DNA of 64,000 bases from positions 248,001 through 312,000 of the forward strand of contig SNWL01000003.1 of assembly GCA_004362315.1 (NCBI GenBank). The letters run 5' to 3'. The stretch comes from Mycobacterium sp. BK086. Its GTDB lineage: Bacteria > Actinomycetota > Actinomycetes > Mycobacteriales > Mycobacteriaceae. Made by a program: the position numbers and the translations under genes. Position 1 is the first letter of the stretch. Every line of letters starts with the position of its first letter. The notes beneath the pieces are model-generated. The model was given only the letters and a program-made list of their open reading frames with translations. It made no database searches and had not been told where the DNA came from. Shown here piece by piece: positions 34,950-46,451 of this stretch.

Positions 34950-37043
34950 GTGACCACTGTCGAAGAGATCGCCGCGCTGACCCAGCCGCACCATCCCGAG
35001 GATTGGACGGAGGTCGATTCGCGGGCCGTCGACACGGCGCGCGTGTTGGCCGCCGACGCGGTGCAGAAGGTCGGCAACGGGCATCCGGGTACCGCGATGA
35101 GCCTGGCTCCCCTGGCCTACACGCTGTTCCAGCGAGTGATGCGGCACGATCCCAGCGACACCCATTGGCTGGGCCGCGACCGGTTCGTCCTGTCCTGCGG
35201 GCACAGCAGCCTGACCCTGTACTTGCAGCTGTACTTGGGCGGGTTCGGCCTGGAGCTCTCCGATATCGAGTCGCTGCGCACCTGGGGCTCGAAGACCCCG
35301 GGCCACCCGGAGTTCCGGCACACCAAGGGCGTGGAGATCACCACCGGCCCGCTGGGCCAGGGCCTGGCCTCCGCGGTCGGGATGGCGATGGCGGCGCGCT
35401 ACGAGCGCGGCCTGTTCGATCCCGACGCCCCCGAGGGCACCAGCCCGTTCGACCACCACATCTACGTGATCGCCTCCGACGGTGACATGGAAGAGGGCGT
35501 GACCAGCGAGGCCTCCTCGATCGCGGGCACCCAGCAGCTGGGCAACCTGATCGTGTTCTGGGACAACAACGAAATCTCGATCGAGCACAACACCAACATC
35601 GCGTTCACCGAGGACACCCCGGCCCGCTACGAGGCGTACGGCTGGCACGTGCAGGTCGTCGAGGGCGGCGAGAACGTCGTCGGCATCCAGAAGGCGATCG
35701 AAGAAGCCAAGAAGGTCACCGACAAGCCGTCGTTCATCGCGGTGCGCACGATCATCGGCTATCCGGCACCCACCAAGATGAACACCGGCGGGGTGCACGG
35801 GTCCGCGCTCGGCGATGACGAGGTGGCCGCCACCAAGAAGGTTCTCGGCTTCGACCCCGAGAAGAAGTTCGACGTCAGCGACGAGGTCATCGAGCACACC
35901 CGCAAGCTCGTCGCCCGCGGCCAAGAGGCCCACGAGAAGTGGCAGGGCGAGTTCGACGCGTGGGCCCAGCGCGAACCCGAGCGCAAGGCGCTGCTGGACC
36001 GGCTGCTGGCCCAGGAACTACCGGACGGCTGGGACGCCGACATCACCTACTGGGAGCCGGGTTCCAAGCCGCTGGCCACCCGCGCCGCGTTCGGCAAGGT
36101 GCTCAACGACGTCGCCCCCAAGCTGCCCGAGCTGTGGGGCGGCTCGGCCGACCTGGCAGGCAGCAACAACACCACCATCAACGGTGTGAAATCCTTTGGC
36201 CCGCCGTCAATTTCGACGGAGGACTACACCGCCGACTGGTACGGCCGAGTGCTGCACTTCGGTATCCGCGAGCACGCGATGGGCTCGATCCTGTCGGGCA
36301 TCGTGCTGCACGGCCCGACCCGCGCCTTCGGCGGAACCTTCCTGCAGTTCTCCGACTACATGCGGCCCGCGGTGCGGCTGGCGTCGCTGATGGACATCGA
36401 CCCGATCTACATCTGGACCCACGACTCGATCGGCCTCGGCGAGGACGGCCCGACCCACCAGCCGATCGAGCACTTGGCCGCGCTGCGGGCGATCCCCCGG
36501 CTGGCCGTGGTCAGACCGGGCGACCCGAACGAGACGGCCTACGCCTGGCGCAGCATCATCGCCCGCGGAAACACCAGCGGCCCGGTCGGTTTCATCCTGA
36601 CCCGCCAGGGCGTTCCGGTGCTGGAGGGCACCAGCTCCGAGGGCGTGGCCAAGGGTGGCTATGTGCTCGGCGGCGGTAACCCGGCCGACGACGCCGACGT
36701 CATCATCATCGGCACCGGCTCCGAACTGCAGCTGGCCGTCGAGGCCCAGAAGCTGTTGGCGGCCAAGGACATCCGCGCATACGTGGTATCGATGCCGTGT
36801 GTCGAGTGGTTCGAGGCGCAGCCGCAGGAGTATCGCGACAGCGTGCTGCCGCCGGACGTGTCGGCCCGCGTCGCGGTGGAAGCCGGTGTGGCGCAGAGCT
36901 GGTACAAGATCGTCGGCGACACCGGCGAAATCGTCTCGATCGAGCACTACGGCGAGTCCGCCGACGACAAGACCCTGTTCCGCGAGTTCGGGTTCACCCC
37001 CGAGGCCGTCGCCGCGGCCGCGGAACGCGCAATCGACAACTGA
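34950..37043 (+). CDS. tkt: Transketolase
   Basis: 697 aa. Thiamin-diphosphate enzyme that moves two-carbon units in the non-oxidative pentose phosphate pathway. The ThDP/Mg motif runs [14 protein letters not shown] ... [23 protein letters not shown] and [22 protein letters not shown] are classical transketolase blocks. GTG 34950 with AGGAG upstream. First gene of tkt-tal-zwf-opcA-pgl, matching H37Rv Rv1449c to Rv1445c. Confidence 0.98.
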   Translation: MTTVEEIAALTQPHHPEDWTEVDSRAVDTARVLAADAVQKVGNGHPGTAMSLAPLAYTLFQRVMRHDPSDTHWLGRDRFVLSCGHSSLTLYLQLYLGGFGLELSDIESLRTWGSKTPGHPEFRHTKGVEITTGPLGQGLASAVGMAMAARYERGLFDPDAPEGTSPFDHHIYVIASDGDMEEGVTSEASSIAGTQQLGNLIVFWDNNEISIEHNTNIAFTEDTPARYEAYGWHVQVVEGGENVVGIQKAIEEAKKVTDKPSFIAVRTIIGYPAPTKMNTGGVHGSALGDDEVAATKKVLGFDPEKKFDVSDEVIEHTRKLVARGQEAHEKWQGEFDAWAQREPERKALLDRLLAQELPDGWDADITYWEPGSKPLATRAAFGKVLNDVAPKLPELWGGSADLAGSNNTTINGVKSFGPPSISTEDYTADWYGRVLHFGIREHAMGSILSGIVLHGPTRAFGGTFLQFSDYMRPAVRLASLMDIDPIYIWTHDSIGLGEDGPTHQPIEHLAALRAIPRLAVVRPGDPNETAYAWRSIIARGNTSGPVGFILTRQGVPVLEGTSSEGVAKGGYVLGGGNPADDADVIIIGTGSELQLAVEAQKLLAAKDIRAYVVSMPCVEWFEAQPQEYRDSVLPPDVSARVAVEAGVAQSWYKIVGDTGEIVSIEHYGESADDKTLFREFGFTPEAVAAAAERAIDN

Positions 37044-37073
37044 TTTCCGACCTAACAACGAGAGGCAACCGTT

Positions 37074-38192
37074 ATGGCGCAGAATCCCAACCTCGCGGCA
37101 CTGTCCGCCGCCGGTGTGTCCGTCTGGCTCGATGATCTGTCCCGCACCCGGCTGAAGACGGGCAACCTGCAGGAGCTGATCGACACCGTCAGCGTGGTGG
37201 GCGTGACCACCAACCCGTCGATCTTCCAGGCCGCACTCTCCCACGGAGATGCTTACGACGCACAGGTTTCCGAGCTCGCCGAGCGTGGCGCCGACGTCGA
37301 CGCCACGATCCGCACCGTCACCACCGACGACGTCCGCGAGGCGTGCGACGTGTTGCGGCCGCAGTGGGAGGCCTCTGACGGTGTCGACGGACGGGTCTCG
37401 ATCGAGGTCGATCCCCGACTGGCCCACGACACCGACAAGACCGTGCTGCAGGCCATCGAGCTGTGGAAGATCGTCGACCGGCCCAACCTGCTGATCAAGA
37501 TCCCCGCCACCAAGGCGGGCCTGCCCGCGATCACCGCGGTTCTGGCCGAAGGCATCTCGGTGAACGTGACGCTCATCTTCTCGGTCGAGCGCCACCGCGC
37601 GGTCATGGACGCCTACCTCGCCGGGCTCGAAGCGGCCCAGCAGGCCGGTCACGATCTGTCCAAGATCCATTCGGTCGCTTCGTTTTTCGTGTCCCGGGTG
37701 GACACCGAGATCGACAAGCGCCTGGAGGCGATCGGGTCCGACGAGGCGCTGGCACTGCGCGGGCAGGCCGGCGTCGCCAACGCCCGGCTGGCTTACGCGG
37801 CCTACGAAGAGGTGTTCGTCGGCGGCGACCGGTTCAACGCGCTGGTCGGCGCCGGCGCCCGGGTGCAGCGGCCGTTGTGGGCCTCCACCGGCGTCAAGAA
37901 TCCCGACTATTCCGACACCCTCTACGTCACCGAGCTGGTCGCACCGAACACGGTGAACACCATGCCGGAGAAGACGATTGACGCGGTGGCCGACCACGGC
38001 GTCGTCACCGGCGACACCATCACCGGCACCGCCGCGGCCGCCCAGGAGGTGTTCGACAAGCTCGAGGCCATCGGCATCGACCTGACGGACGTCTTCATCG
38101 TGCTCGAGGACGAGGGCGTCGACAAGTTCGAGAAGTCGTGGCAGGAACTGCTCGACGCCACCCAGGAACAGCTCGACGCCGCGGCCAAATGA
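37074..38192 (+). CDS. tal: Transaldolase
   Basis: 372 aa, the long actinobacterial transaldolase type. The Schiff-base Lys lies in [28 protein letters not shown] is the N-terminal Asn/Ser block. It lies 30 bases after tkt with GAGAGG before ATG. The stop overlaps zwf by ATGA, so the two are translationally coupled. Confidence 0.97.
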   Translation: MAQNPNLAALSAAGVSVWLDDLSRTRLKTGNLQELIDTVSVVGVTTNPSIFQAALSHGDAYDAQVSELAERGADVDATIRTVTTDDVREACDVLRPQWEASDGVDGRVSIEVDPRLAHDTDKTVLQAIELWKIVDRPNLLIKIPATKAGLPAITAVLAEGISVNVTLIFSVERHRAVMDAYLAGLEAAQQAGHDLSKIHSVASFFVSRVDTEIDKRLEAIGSDEALALRGQAGVANARLAYAAYEEVFVGGDRFNALVGAGARVQRPLWASTGVKNPDYSDTLYVTELVAPNTVNTMPEKTIDAVADHGVVTGDTITGTAAAAQEVFDKLEAIGIDLTDVFIVLEDEGVDKFEKSWQELLDATQEQLDAAAK

Positions 38193-39757
38193 CCGTCGAC
38201 CGTCCCGTGCCCGGGCTGGTAGCACCCGCTCCGGACACTTGGCACAACCCGTTGCGCGACAAGCGCGACAAGCGGATGCCGAGGATCCCCGGGCCGTGCG
38301 CCGTCGTGATCTTCGGTGTCACGGGTGACCTCGCGCGCAAGAAGCTGATGCCGGCGATCTACGACCTGGCCAACCGCGGGCTGCTGCCCCCGTCGTTCTC
38401 GCTCGTCGGGTTCGCCCGAAGGGACTGGAAGGACGAGGATTTCGGCAATATCGTCCATGACGCGGTGTGTCAGCACGCCCGCACCCCGTTCCGCCAGGAG
38501 GTGTGGGACCGGCTGGCCGAAGGGTTCCGGTTCGTCCAGGGCACGTTTGACGACCCCGACTCGTTCACCCGGCTGGCCGAGACGCTGGAGAAGCTCGACG
38601 TCGAACGCGGCACCGGCGGCAATCACGCGTTCTACCTGTCGATTCCGCCGAACGCGTTCCCGGTGGTCTGCGAGGAGCTGAAGAAGTCCGAGCTCGCCCG
38701 CCAGCGCGACGGGCGCTGGAGCCGGGTGGTGATCGAGAAGCCGTTCGGCCACGATCTGCAGAGCGCGATCGAGCTCAACAAGGTCGTCAACAGCGTGTTC
38801 CCCGAGGAGTCGGTCTTCCGGATCGACCACTACCTCGGCAAGGAGACGGTGCAGAACATCCTGGCGCTGCGGTTCGCCAACGAGCTGTTCGAACCGATTT
38901 GGAACAGCCACTACGTCGACAGCGTGCAGATCACGATGGCCGAGGACATCGGCCTCGGTGGCCGCGGCGGTTATTACGACGGCATCGGCGCGGCGCGCGA
39001 CGTCATCCAGAATCACCTGATCCAGCTGCTCGCGCTGACCGCGATGGAAGAGCCGGTGAGCTTCCATCCGCACGAGGTCACGGCCGAGAAGATCAAGGTG
39101 CTCTCGGCCACGTCGGTGGCGCAGCCGCTGGACCTGACGTCCTCGCGCGGCCAGTACGCCGCGGGGTGGCAGGGCGGCGAGAAGGTCGTCGGGCTGCTCG
39201 ACGAGGAGGGCTTCTCCAAGACGTCGACCACCGAGACGTTCGCGGCGATCACCCTGGAGGTCGACACCCGCCGCTGGGCCGGCGTGCCGTTCTATCTGCG
39301 GACCGGAAAACGGTTGGGCCGCAGGGTCACCGAGATCGCACTGCTGTTCAAGCGGGCACCGCATCTGCCGTTCGACGCGACGATGACCGAGGAGCTGGGC
39401 AAGAACGCCTTGGTGATCCGGGTACAGCCCGACGAAGGCATCACGTTGCGGTTCGGCTCGAAGGTACCCGGCAGCGCCATGGAAGTCCGCGACGTCAACA
39501 TGGACTTCTCCTACGGCTCGGCGTTCGCCGAGGATTCGCCGGAGGCCTACGAGCGGCTGATCCTCGATGTGCTGCTCGGCGAGCCGTCGTTGTTCCCGGT
39601 CAACGCCGAGGTCGAATTGTCTTGGGAGATCCTCGATCCCGTGCTGGACTACTGGGCTTCACACGGCAAGCCCGATCCGTACGAGTCGGGCACCTGGGGC
39701 CCGGATTCGGCGTTCGAGATGCTGCAGCGGTCCGGCCGTGAATGGAGGCGTCCCTAG
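38189..39757 (+). CDS. zwf: Glucose-6-phosphate 1-dehydrogenase
   Basis: 522 aa. First oxidative step of the pentose phosphate pathway. NADP site [14 protein letters not shown], substrate/active-site motif [13 protein letters not shown], and [12 protein letters not shown] 38189 shares ATGA with the tal stop; the frame is open earlier, but that start also gives the usual length. Followed by its partner opcA through TAGTG. Corresponds to H37Rv zwf2 (Rv1447c). Confidence 0.97.
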   Translation: MTVDRPVPGLVAPAPDTWHNPLRDKRDKRMPRIPGPCAVVIFGVTGDLARKKLMPAIYDLANRGLLPPSFSLVGFARRDWKDEDFGNIVHDAVCQHARTPFRQEVWDRLAEGFRFVQGTFDDPDSFTRLAETLEKLDVERGTGGNHAFYLSIPPNAFPVVCEELKKSELARQRDGRWSRVVIEKPFGHDLQSAIELNKVVNSVFPEESVFRIDHYLGKETVQNILALRFANELFEPIWNSHYVDSVQITMAEDIGLGGRGGYYDGIGAARDVIQNHLIQLLALTAMEEPVSFHPHEVTAEKIKVLSATSVAQPLDLTSSRGQYAAGWQGGEKVVGLLDEEGFSKTSTTETFAAITLEVDTRRWAGVPFYLRTGKRLGRRVTEIALLFKRAPHLPFDATMTEELGKNALVIRVQPDEGITLRFGSKVPGSAMEVRDVNMDFSYGSAFAEDSPEAYERLILDVLLGEPSLFPVNAEVELSWEILDPVLDYWASHGKPDPYESGTWGPDSAFEMLQRSGREWRRP

Positions 39758-40668
39758 TGATTGTCGATCTGCCCGACACCACGACCAACGACCTGAACAA
39801 GAAGATCACCTCGCTGCGTGAAGAGGGCGGAGCGATCACCCTGGGCCGGGTGCTGACGCTGGTGATCGCGCCCGACACCCAAGATCTGGTCGAGGCGTCC
39901 ATCGAGGCGGCGGTGTCGGCGAGCCGCGAACATCCCTGCCGCATCATCGTCGTGGTACCCGACGACAGGCTGGCCAGCAAAGCACGGCTGGACGGCCAGC
40001 TGCGGGTCGGTGCCGATGCCGGCGCCGGTGAGGTCGTGGTGCTGCGGATCTCCGGACCGCTGGCCAACCACGCCGACAGCGTGGTGCTGCCGTTCCTGCT
40101 GCCCGACACCCCGGTGGTGGCGTGGTGGCCGGGTACCGCCCCGGCAATTCCCGCCGAGGATCCGTTGGGCCGGTTGGCCATTCGACGGATCACCGACGCG
40201 ACCGCGGCAGATGATCCGCTGGCGTCGATCAAGAGCCGGCTGCAGGGCTACACCGACGGTGACACCGACCTCGCCTGGAGCCGGATCACCTATTGGCGGG
40301 CACTGCTCGCCTCCGCCGTCGATCAGCCGCCGTACGAGCCGATCACGTCGGCATTGATCTCCGGGCTGAAAGACGAACCGGCCCTGGATATCTTGGCTGG
40401 CTGGCTGGCCAGCCGCATCGACGGCACCGTCAAGCGCGCCGTCGGCGACCTGAAGGTCGAGCTGGTGCGCCCGACCGAGACGGTGACGCTGAGCCGCCCA
40501 CAGGAGGGCATCACCGCCACCCTGACCCGCACCGACCGTCCCGAGGCTTTACTCCCGTTGCCGCGCAGGGAAACCCGCGAATGCCTTGCCGAGGATCTGC
40601 GCCGGCTCGATGCCGACGAGATCTATCACGAGGCGCTGGCCGGTATCGACAAGGTGCAGTACGTATGA
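39757..40668 (+). CDS. opcA: Glucose-6-phosphate dehydrogenase assembly protein OpcA
   Basis: 303 aa, the family length in M. tuberculosis. OpcA is needed for G6PDH activity in actinobacteria and cyanobacteria. The N-terminus [17 protein letters not shown] and [11 protein letters not shown] block are typical. GTG 39757 uses the last G of the zwf TAG; an ATG five codons upstream is less likely because it would lie inside zwf and lengthen the protein. The stop overlaps pgl by ATGA. Confidence 0.95.
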   Translation: MIVDLPDTTTNDLNKKITSLREEGGAITLGRVLTLVIAPDTQDLVEASIEAAVSASREHPCRIIVVVPDDRLASKARLDGQLRVGADAGAGEVVVLRISGPLANHADSVVLPFLLPDTPVVAWWPGTAPAIPAEDPLGRLAIRRITDATAADDPLASIKSRLQGYTDGDTDLAWSRITYWRALLASAVDQPPYEPITSALISGLKDEPALDILAGWLASRIDGTVKRAVGDLKVELVRPTETVTLSRPQEGITATLTRTDRPEALLPLPRRETRECLAEDLRRLDADEIYHEALAGIDKVQYV

Positions 40669-41381
40669 CCAGGATCATCGAGACCTACCCCGACACCGAA
40701 GCGCTGGTGACCGCCGTCGGCGATCGGCTCGTGGGAGCGATCACGTCGGCCATCGCCGCGCGCGGTGAGGCGTTCATCGTATTGACCGGTGGCGGAACGG
40801 GAATCGGCCTGCTCAAGCATGTCGGCGCCCACGACGAGGCGATCGACTGGTCCAAGGTGCACATCTTCTGGGGTGACGACCGCTTCGTGCCCGCGGACGA
40901 CGACGAGCGCAACGACAAGCAGGCTCGCGAGGCGCTGCTCGACCACGTCGACATCCCCGCCGCCAACGTGCACCCGATGGCGGCCAGCGACGGCGAGTTC
41001 GGCGACGACCTCGACGCCGCCGCGGCGGCCTACGAGGGCGTGCTGGTGCCGTCGTTCGATGTGCACCTGCTCGGAATGGGCGGCGAAGGCCATATCAACT
41101 CGCTGTTCCCGCACACCCCGGCCGTCGCGGAGACCACGCGTCTGGTCGTCGGCGTCGAGGACTCCCCCAAGCCGCCGCCCCGGCGGATCACGCTGACGTT
41201 GCCCGCCGTCACCCGCTCGCGCGAGGTGTGGCTGGTCGTGTCGGGTGCGGCGAAAGCCGACGCCGTCGCCGAAGCCATCGGCGGCGCCAGCCCGGACGAC
41301 GTGCCCGCGGCCGGCGCGATAGGACGCGAGGCCACGGTTTGGCTTCTCGACACCGAGGCGGCGAGCAAGCTGCAAGACTGA
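40665..41381 (+). CDS. pgl: 6-phosphogluconolactonase
   Basis: 238 aa (DevB family). It hydrolyses 6-phosphogluconolactone made by Zwf. Motifs: [33 protein letters not shown], and the catalytic block [14 protein letters not shown], where many homologues have PDGH instead of GEGH. ATGA overlap with opcA. End of the pentose-phosphate operon; no gnd here. Corresponds to H37Rv Rv1445c. Confidence 0.95.
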   Translation: MTRIIETYPDTEALVTAVGDRLVGAITSAIAARGEAFIVLTGGGTGIGLLKHVGAHDEAIDWSKVHIFWGDDRFVPADDDERNDKQAREALLDHVDIPAANVHPMAASDGEFGDDLDAAAAAYEGVLVPSFDVHLLGMGGEGHINSLFPHTPAVAETTRLVVGVEDSPKPPPRRITLTLPAVTRSREVWLVVSGAAKADAVAEAIGGASPDDVPAAGAIGREATVWLLDTEAASKLQD

Positions 41382-41385
41382 GCCC

Positions 41386-41772
41386 ATGGTTGACACCCCG
41401 CCACCACCCCGCACTGGTCGCGACCGGATCAAAACCCTGGCTCAGGCCGCACTCAACGCCGACGTCACCGTCGACCAGCTCGATACCATCCTGACCGGCA
41501 TGAGCGAGGCGCTCACCGATCTGAACAAGACGATGAGCGGCATGAACGGCACCCTCGAGTACTTCGAGGAAACGCTGGGCGTGTTCAATTCCACGCTGGG
41601 CCGGATCGACGAATTGGCCCCCAGGCTGGATGCGGTAGTCGCGCGGATGGAAGGGATCGTCGAGCGGGTCGAACGCATCGTCGGGGTCGGCGAGGCCGTG
41701 TTGTCGCCACTGGCCGCCACCGAGTCCGCGGTGCGCGGTGCGATCAACGCGGTGCGTCGAGTGGGCCGGTAG
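41386..41772 (+). CDS. Small coiled-coil protein (Rv1444c-like)
   Basis: 128 aa, no signal peptide. Residues about 28-110 are almost entirely helical with heptad-like hydrophobics (MSEALTDLNKTMSGMNGTLEYFEETL, VVARMEGIVERVERIVGVGE), suggesting a coiled coil. The N-terminus is Pro-rich, the C-terminus basic. It follows pgl after 4 bases, as Rv1444c follows Rv1445c, so it may belong to the pentose-phosphate operon. Function unknown. Confidence 0.82.
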   Translation: MVDTPPPPRTGRDRIKTLAQAALNADVTVDQLDTILTGMSEALTDLNKTMSGMNGTLEYFEETLGVFNSTLGRIDELAPRLDAVVARMEGIVERVERIVGVGEAVLSPLAATESAVRGAINAVRRVGR

Positions 41773-41782
41773 CGGTTGGCTC

Positions 41783-43075
41783 ATGGACCTGCAGATCAAG
41801 ACCAAGACCCACTGGTTGTTGGGATACGGACTTGCGCGTGGGTTACTGAAGCTCCTGGCCCGCCGTCGTGACCCGTTCGCCCGGCTGGTGATCGACAACC
41901 GCAGACCGCAGGATGCCCATCTCCTCATTGAGCAAATCCGCGCCCGTGGACGAATATCGCCGGGATTCGCCAAGAATGTGTGGGTCACAGCGGATGCGCG
42001 CATCATCCGAGATGTGTTGCGGGATGACAGGTTCCGGACGATCAAGCCCCACGACCGATCCCCGATCCGTCTTGTTCGGTGGTTGGCCGCAAAGACCGAC
42101 CCGGACTTCATGAACCCGGTGGAGCCGCCGTCGCTGCTGGTGGTGGACCCACCCGAACACGCACGGCTCCGTCGCCTGGTGTCGCGGGCCTTCACCCCGC
42201 GTGCGATCGACGGGCTCCGGCAGCGCATCGAGGACATCACCGAGGCCGCGCTCGACGATCTCGACGGCCAGACGCACTGCGACCTGATCACAACGTTCGC
42301 CAGCCGAGTCCCGATCGAAGTCATCGCCGAGATGCTGGGGGTTCCCCAGGAGGAGATCCCCCAGCTGCACGCGTTCGCCGACCCCGCCGCCAAACTGCTG
42401 AGCACGACGGTGCCGCCCTGGGCCGACTTCCTCACGGCCACCACGGCATTGCGGGAATTCGACAGCTATATCGCCGCGCACATCGAACGGCTGCGGCGCG
42501 ACGGCGCCGACGACAGCATCCTGTCAGCGGTTCTGCAGGACAGCGAGCTGACCGACGAGGAGGTCAGGATGTTCGCCGGCCTCCTGCTCGGCGCCGGATT
42601 CCTCACCACCACACACGCATTCGGCAACGCCGTGGTCGCGCTGCTGGCTCACCCGGAGCAGCTGGCCGACCTTCAGGCGCATCCCGAAGGCTGGCCGAAC
42701 GCCGTCGAGGAGACGCTGCGGTACGACTCCGTCATCCGGATGGGAGCGCGGGTGACCACCGAGACGGTGCAGCTCGACGGCAATACCCTCGGCGCGGGCG
42801 AGACTCTCTTCGTCCTCATCGCCGGCGCCAATCGGGATCCGGCACTCTTCGAGCGCCCCGCCGAATTCGACGCCACCCGGCTCAATGCCCGTGAGCATCT
42901 GAGTTTCAGCAGCGGGATCCACGTCTGCCTCGGCGCGCCGCTCGCACGTCTGGAACTGCAGATCGGCCTCGAGGCACTGTTCAGGCGTTTTCCGCAGCTG
43001 TCGCTGGCCGGCGCCCCGACGCCCACCGACAGCACTCTGTTGCACGGGATCAAGCATCTGCCCGTGCACCTCTGA
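41783..43075 (+). CDS. Cytochrome P450
   Basis: 430 aa soluble P450. Haem-binding FSSGIHVCLGAPLARLE with the proximal Cys near residue 382, K-helix ExxR as EETLRYD, and the VDPPEHARLRRLVSRAFTPR block. The I-helix reads GAGFLTTTHAFGN: the usual AGxE/DTT acidic residue is replaced by Leu while the Thr is kept. It starts 10 bases after the coiled-coil gene. No ferredoxin or reductase neighbour, so it depends on redox partners elsewhere. Substrate unknown; not in the H37Rv order. Confidence 0.95.
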   Translation: MDLQIKTKTHWLLGYGLARGLLKLLARRRDPFARLVIDNRRPQDAHLLIEQIRARGRISPGFAKNVWVTADARIIRDVLRDDRFRTIKPHDRSPIRLVRWLAAKTDPDFMNPVEPPSLLVVDPPEHARLRRLVSRAFTPRAIDGLRQRIEDITEAALDDLDGQTHCDLITTFASRVPIEVIAEMLGVPQEEIPQLHAFADPAAKLLSTTVPPWADFLTATTALREFDSYIAAHIERLRRDGADDSILSAVLQDSELTDEEVRMFAGLLLGAGFLTTTHAFGNAVVALLAHPEQLADLQAHPEGWPNAVEETLRYDSVIRMGARVTTETVQLDGNTLGAGETLFVLIAGANRDPALFERPAEFDATRLNAREHLSFSSGIHVCLGAPLARLELQIGLEALFRRFPQLSLAGAPTPTDSTLLHGIKHLPVHL

Positions 43076-43078
43076 GAG

Positions 43079-43198
43079 CTACCACCAGCCGTCGTCGGGG
43101 TCGGCGACCGACCAGTCGGCGAGCACGGGCGGGGCGACCAACGGCAGCGGGCCGATCAGTTCAGCGGTGTTCTCCAACGAGCAGTCGGGTTGTGTCAT
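43079..43198 (-). CDS. Possible 39-aa peptide ORF
   Basis: Reads MTQPDCSLENTAELIGPLPL then a Val/Ala/Pro stretch ending DPDDGWW. Third positions are GC-biased like real genes, and it fits exactly between the P450 stop (gap of 3 bases) and a divergent secreted-protein gene. No ribosome site or leaderless hexamer is evident at ATG 43198, and 39 codons is short enough to arise by chance. No known peptide family recognised. Confidence 0.35.
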   Translation of the reverse strand: MTQPDCSLENTAELIGPLPLVAPPVLADWSVADPDDGWW

Positions 43199-43313
43199 AA
43201 CGGTTTCGACGTGAGCGCGCGGTACGCGGTTCCCTTGTCCACCGATTGGGGGACAACAGAATCAACCCACTGCCCGATCGACGGCCTATCGACACTGGGG
43301 CAGATTGATAGTC

Positions 43314-43541
43314 ATGACGATCAAGAACCGCCTCGCAGGATTCCTCGCCGCGCCGGCCGTCGCCGCAGCGGTCTTCGCAGGCGCACTGACGCTCGCCGGG
43401 CCGGCCAGCGCCGACGTCTCGACCAACACCTCCTCGGGCGGCACTTCGTCTGGCGCACACCCCAACACCGAGATCGTCGTCACGCCCAACACCTACGCTC
43501 GTCCCTCGGTCTTCGTGCCGTGGCCCGGCTGGTACAACTAG
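43314..43541 (+). CDS. Small secreted protein
   Basis: 75 aa. Clear signal peptide ([20 protein letters not shown] ... GPASA) with predicted cleavage after ASA near residue 34. The mature part is about 41 residues, rich in Ser, Thr, Asn and Gly, with no Cys, ending PWPGWYN. A TTG three codons earlier is an alternative start. It is transcribed away from the P450 and its TAG stop shares CTAG with ppc. Function unknown; exported, perhaps cell-wall associated. Confidence 0.72.
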   Translation: MTIKNRLAGFLAAPAVAAAVFAGALTLAGPASADVSTNTSSGGTSSGAHPNTEIVVTPNTYARPSVFVPWPGWYN

Positions 43542-46330
43542 CCGCTATTGCGTAGCGCCGAGGCCAGCCCGCTCATCGTCAGCAGGATGCCGCGCTGCAC
43601 CAACTCGTCCTCGTCGCCGGACCGGAAGCGCCTCAGCAGTTCAACCTGCAGGTGGTTCAGCGGCTCCAAATACGGGAAGCGGTTGAACACCGAACGGGCC
43701 AGCGCCGGGTTGTCGGCGAGCAGATCGTCCTGACCGGTGATGAGCTTGTGCATGCGGATGGTGCGGTCATGCTCGGCGACGATCTTGTCGAAGACCCGAT
43801 GCCGCAACTCCTCGTCGTCGACGAGCTCGGAATAGCGTGCGGCCAAACCCATGTCGGACTTCGCCAGCACCTGCGCCATGTTCGACAGCACGGTGGCGAA
43901 AAACGGCCACTTCACGTAGAGGTCCTGCAATATTTCCAAACGTCCGTCGCCCTCGGCGATCCACTCCTCGAACGCGGTGCCCGTGCCGTACCAGCCGGGC
44001 AGCATCACGCGTGACTGACTCCACGCCAGCACCCACGGGATGGCCCGCAGATCCGCGATCGACGTGGTGGGTTTACGCGACGTCGGCCGGCTGCCGATAT
44101 TGAGCGAGCCGATCTCGCTCACCGGCGTCGACGCCTTGAAATACTCGACGAAACCCGGTGTGTCATGGACCAATTCGCTGTACGCCCGCTGTGCGCGGGC
44201 GGCGAGGTCGTCGAGCACCTGATAGGCAGGCTCGGCGGCGTCACCGAGGCCCTCCACATCGAGCAGCGTCGACTCCAGGGTGGCCGCCAGCAGCGTCTCC
44301 AGATTGCGGTGAGCGATCCGAGGTTCGGCATATTTCGCCGCGATGATCTCACCCTGCTCGGTCAGCCGTAGCGATCCGTTCACCGCGCCCGGCGGTTGCG
44401 CCAGAATCGCGTCATAGCTCGGACCGCCACCGCGGCCGACGGTTCCGCCACGGCCATGAAACAGGCGCAGCCGGATACCGGTCTTGCGGGCCGACTCCAC
44501 GAGATCCAATTCGGCCCGGTAGAGCGCCCAGTTGGCGGCCAGATACCCGCCGTCCTTGTTGGAATCCGAATACCCGAGCATGACCTCCTGACTCTCGCCG
44601 CGGGCATGCACCATCGCGCGGTAGAGCGGAAGATCCAGCACCGACTCCAGGATGGCGGAACCGCGCTGCAGGTCGTCGATCGTCTCGAACAGCGGCACGA
44701 TTCCGACGGGCGCGTAGGCCTCTTCCCCCGAAACATCCAGCAGCCCAGCTTCTTTGAGCAGGATCGCCGCTTCGAGCATGTCGGATACCGACTGACACAT
44801 CGAGATGATGTAGTTGGGCACCGCCGCCGGCCCGAACACCCGGACCGCGCGGGCCGCAGCGAAGACGATATCGAGTTCCTTGCGAGCCAGCTCCGAGAGA
44901 TCGGAGTCGTCGCGCACCAGCGGGCGCCTGGTGGCCAGCTCCGCCGCCAGCACCTCGACGCGTTCCGGCTCGGACAACGACGCGTAGTCGGGGTGCACGC
45001 CGGCCCACGACAACAGCTCGGCAACCACCTCCTCGTGCATCTCTGAGTTCTGCCGCATGTCGAGGCCGGACAGGTGAAATCCGAAGACGTCCACGGCATC
45101 TCGCAGCCGCGCCAGCCGGTCATCGGCGAGCAGCGCACTGCCGTTGGCGCGCAGCGAGGCGTCGATGACGTCGAGGTCGGCCAGCAGTTCGGCCGGGGTC
45201 TGGTAGGGGTCCATGCCGAGATCGAGCGTGTGCGGCGGGGTTCGGTCCAGGATGTCCTGACCGGTGGCGGTCAGTCGTGCGTGCGCCACCCGCAGCGCCC
45301 GGCGGTAGGGCTCGTCGAGGCGAGCCGGCTCGTTACACGAGCCGGCCAGCGCTTCCAGGTCATCGGTGGTTTTCACCAGCCGCGCCGACATCGACAGCTC
45401 CTGCTCCAGGTGCGTCAGTTCGGCGAAGTAGTGCCCCAGCGCCGTGTAGGCGGCGCTCCCGGTCGCCAGCCGCACCACGTCGGCGGTGACGTTGGGGTTG
45501 CCGTCGCGGTCGCCGCCGATCCACGAGCCCGGGCGCAGGATCGGCTCGGCCAGAAGTTCGGTGTCGGGCCACCGTTTGCGCAGGGCGTTGCGGACTTCGG
45601 CGTTGACCTTCGGGATCACCTCGAAGAACGCCGCCGGGTAGTACCGCAGCCCGACCTCGATCTCGTCCTGAATCTTCAACCGGGACAAGCGGATCAGTGC
45701 GGTCTGCCACAGCGTGAGGATCTGGCGGCGCAATTCGGTCTCGACCGGCTGTCCGTCCTCGGTCTCGTTCTGGCCGTGCAGCCGCACCCGCATGAGCTGG
45801 GTGATGCGGTGCTGGGTGTCGAACACGGTGCGGCGGCGGGTCTCCGTCGGATGAGCGGTGATCACCGGCGACACCAGCGCCCCCCTCAGTGCATCGGCGA
45901 CGGTGCCCGCCTTCAGATTCGCGGCGTCGAGCTTCTCGTAGGTGGCGGCCAGCGTGCTGTTCTGCGGCGGCTCGCCGGCGGCCACGTGGACGGCCCGGCG
46001 GCGTTCCCGGTGGATGTCCTCGGCGACGTTGGCCAGCAGCGCGAAATGGCTGAAGGCCCGGATCACCGGGATCGCCTGGTGGATGTCGATGCCGTCGAAC
46101 AACTCTGCCAGTTCGGAGCGGTCGATTTCGGACCTGCGCACCCGGAACGATTCGACACGAGCTTTCTCGACGAGGTCGAACACCTCCTCACCGTTCTGTT
46201 CGCGCACGGTGTCGCCGAGGATCGCCCCGAGCAGGCGGATGTCCTCGCGCATCGGCTCGGTGGCCTCCCGCCCAACCTTCGTGCGGGTGACCGCGCCGAT
46301 CGGTTCCAGGGATTCGGGTAGTTCAGCCAT
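43538..46330 (-). CDS. ppc: Phosphoenolpyruvate carboxylase
   Basis: 930 aa. Anaplerotic enzyme making oxaloacetate from PEP and bicarbonate. The catalytic His lies in [16 protein letters not shown]; other hallmarks are [30 protein letters not shown] and [17 protein letters not shown]. The C-terminus ALRNSG is near the usual NTG end. Full length, single gene. H37Rv lacks ppc in this interval; fast-growing mycobacteria have it here. Confidence 0.97.
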   Translation of the reverse strand: MAELPESLEPIGAVTRTKVGREATEPMREDIRLLGAILGDTVREQNGEEVFDLVEKARVESFRVRRSEIDRSELAELFDGIDIHQAIPVIRAFSHFALLANVAEDIHRERRRAVHVAAGEPPQNSTLAATYEKLDAANLKAGTVADALRGALVSPVITAHPTETRRRTVFDTQHRITQLMRVRLHGQNETEDGQPVETELRRQILTLWQTALIRLSRLKIQDEIEVGLRYYPAAFFEVIPKVNAEVRNALRKRWPDTELLAEPILRPGSWIGGDRDGNPNVTADVVRLATGSAAYTALGHYFAELTHLEQELSMSARLVKTTDDLEALAGSCNEPARLDEPYRRALRVAHARLTATGQDILDRTPPHTLDLGMDPYQTPAELLADLDVIDASLRANGSALLADDRLARLRDAVDVFGFHLSGLDMRQNSEMHEEVVAELLSWAGVHPDYASLSEPERVEVLAAELATRRPLVRDDSDLSELARKELDIVFAAARAVRVFGPAAVPNYIISMCQSVSDMLEAAILLKEAGLLDVSGEEAYAPVGIVPLFETIDDLQRGSAILESVLDLPLYRAMVHARGESQEVMLGYSDSNKDGGYLAANWALYRAELDLVESARKTGIRLRLFHGRGGTVGRGGGPSYDAILAQPPGAVNGSLRLTEQGEIIAAKYAEPRIAHRNLETLLAATLESTLLDVEGLGDAAEPAYQVLDDLAARAQRAYSELVHDTPGFVEYFKASTPVSEIGSLNIGSRPTSRKPTTSIADLRAIPWVLAWSQSRVMLPGWYGTGTAFEEWIAEGDGRLEILQDLYVKWPFFATVLSNMAQVLAKSDMGLAARYSELVDDEELRHRVFDKIVAEHDRTIRMHKLITGQDDLLADNPALARSVFNRFPYLEPLNHLQVELLRRFRSGDEDELVQRGILLTMSGLASALRNSG

Positions 46331-46423
46331 CCCTCAAGTATCGGGGTGCTCGGTGGGTGGCGCAGGGCGTGGGTTTTCCACAGACTCGGGTTCATCCACA
46401 GGCGTGGCTTCCGAGGCTTTCAT

Positions 46424-46439
46424 TCGAATGTTTGTTCGA
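46424..46439 (+). promoter_or_regulatory. LexA/SOS box of the HNH gene
   Basis: TCGAATGTTTGTTCGA matches the mycobacterial SOS box TCGAAC-N4-GTTCGA at 11 of 12 fixed positions (T for C at position 6). It abuts the TAGCGT hexamer, so LexA would occlude the promoter. Confidence 0.7.
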
Positions 46440-46445
46440 TAGCGT
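46440..46445 (+). promoter_or_regulatory. -10 hexamer of the HNH gene, leaderless arrangement
   Basis: TAGCGT directly after the SOS box, 6 bases before ATG 46452. Confidence 0.55.
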
Positions 46446-46451
46446 GGGCGC

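Noticed and set aside
36207-38225. 672-codon minus-strand frame across tkt and tal
   Set aside because: Antisense mirror of clear enzymes; His/Asp/Arg-rich with no domain.
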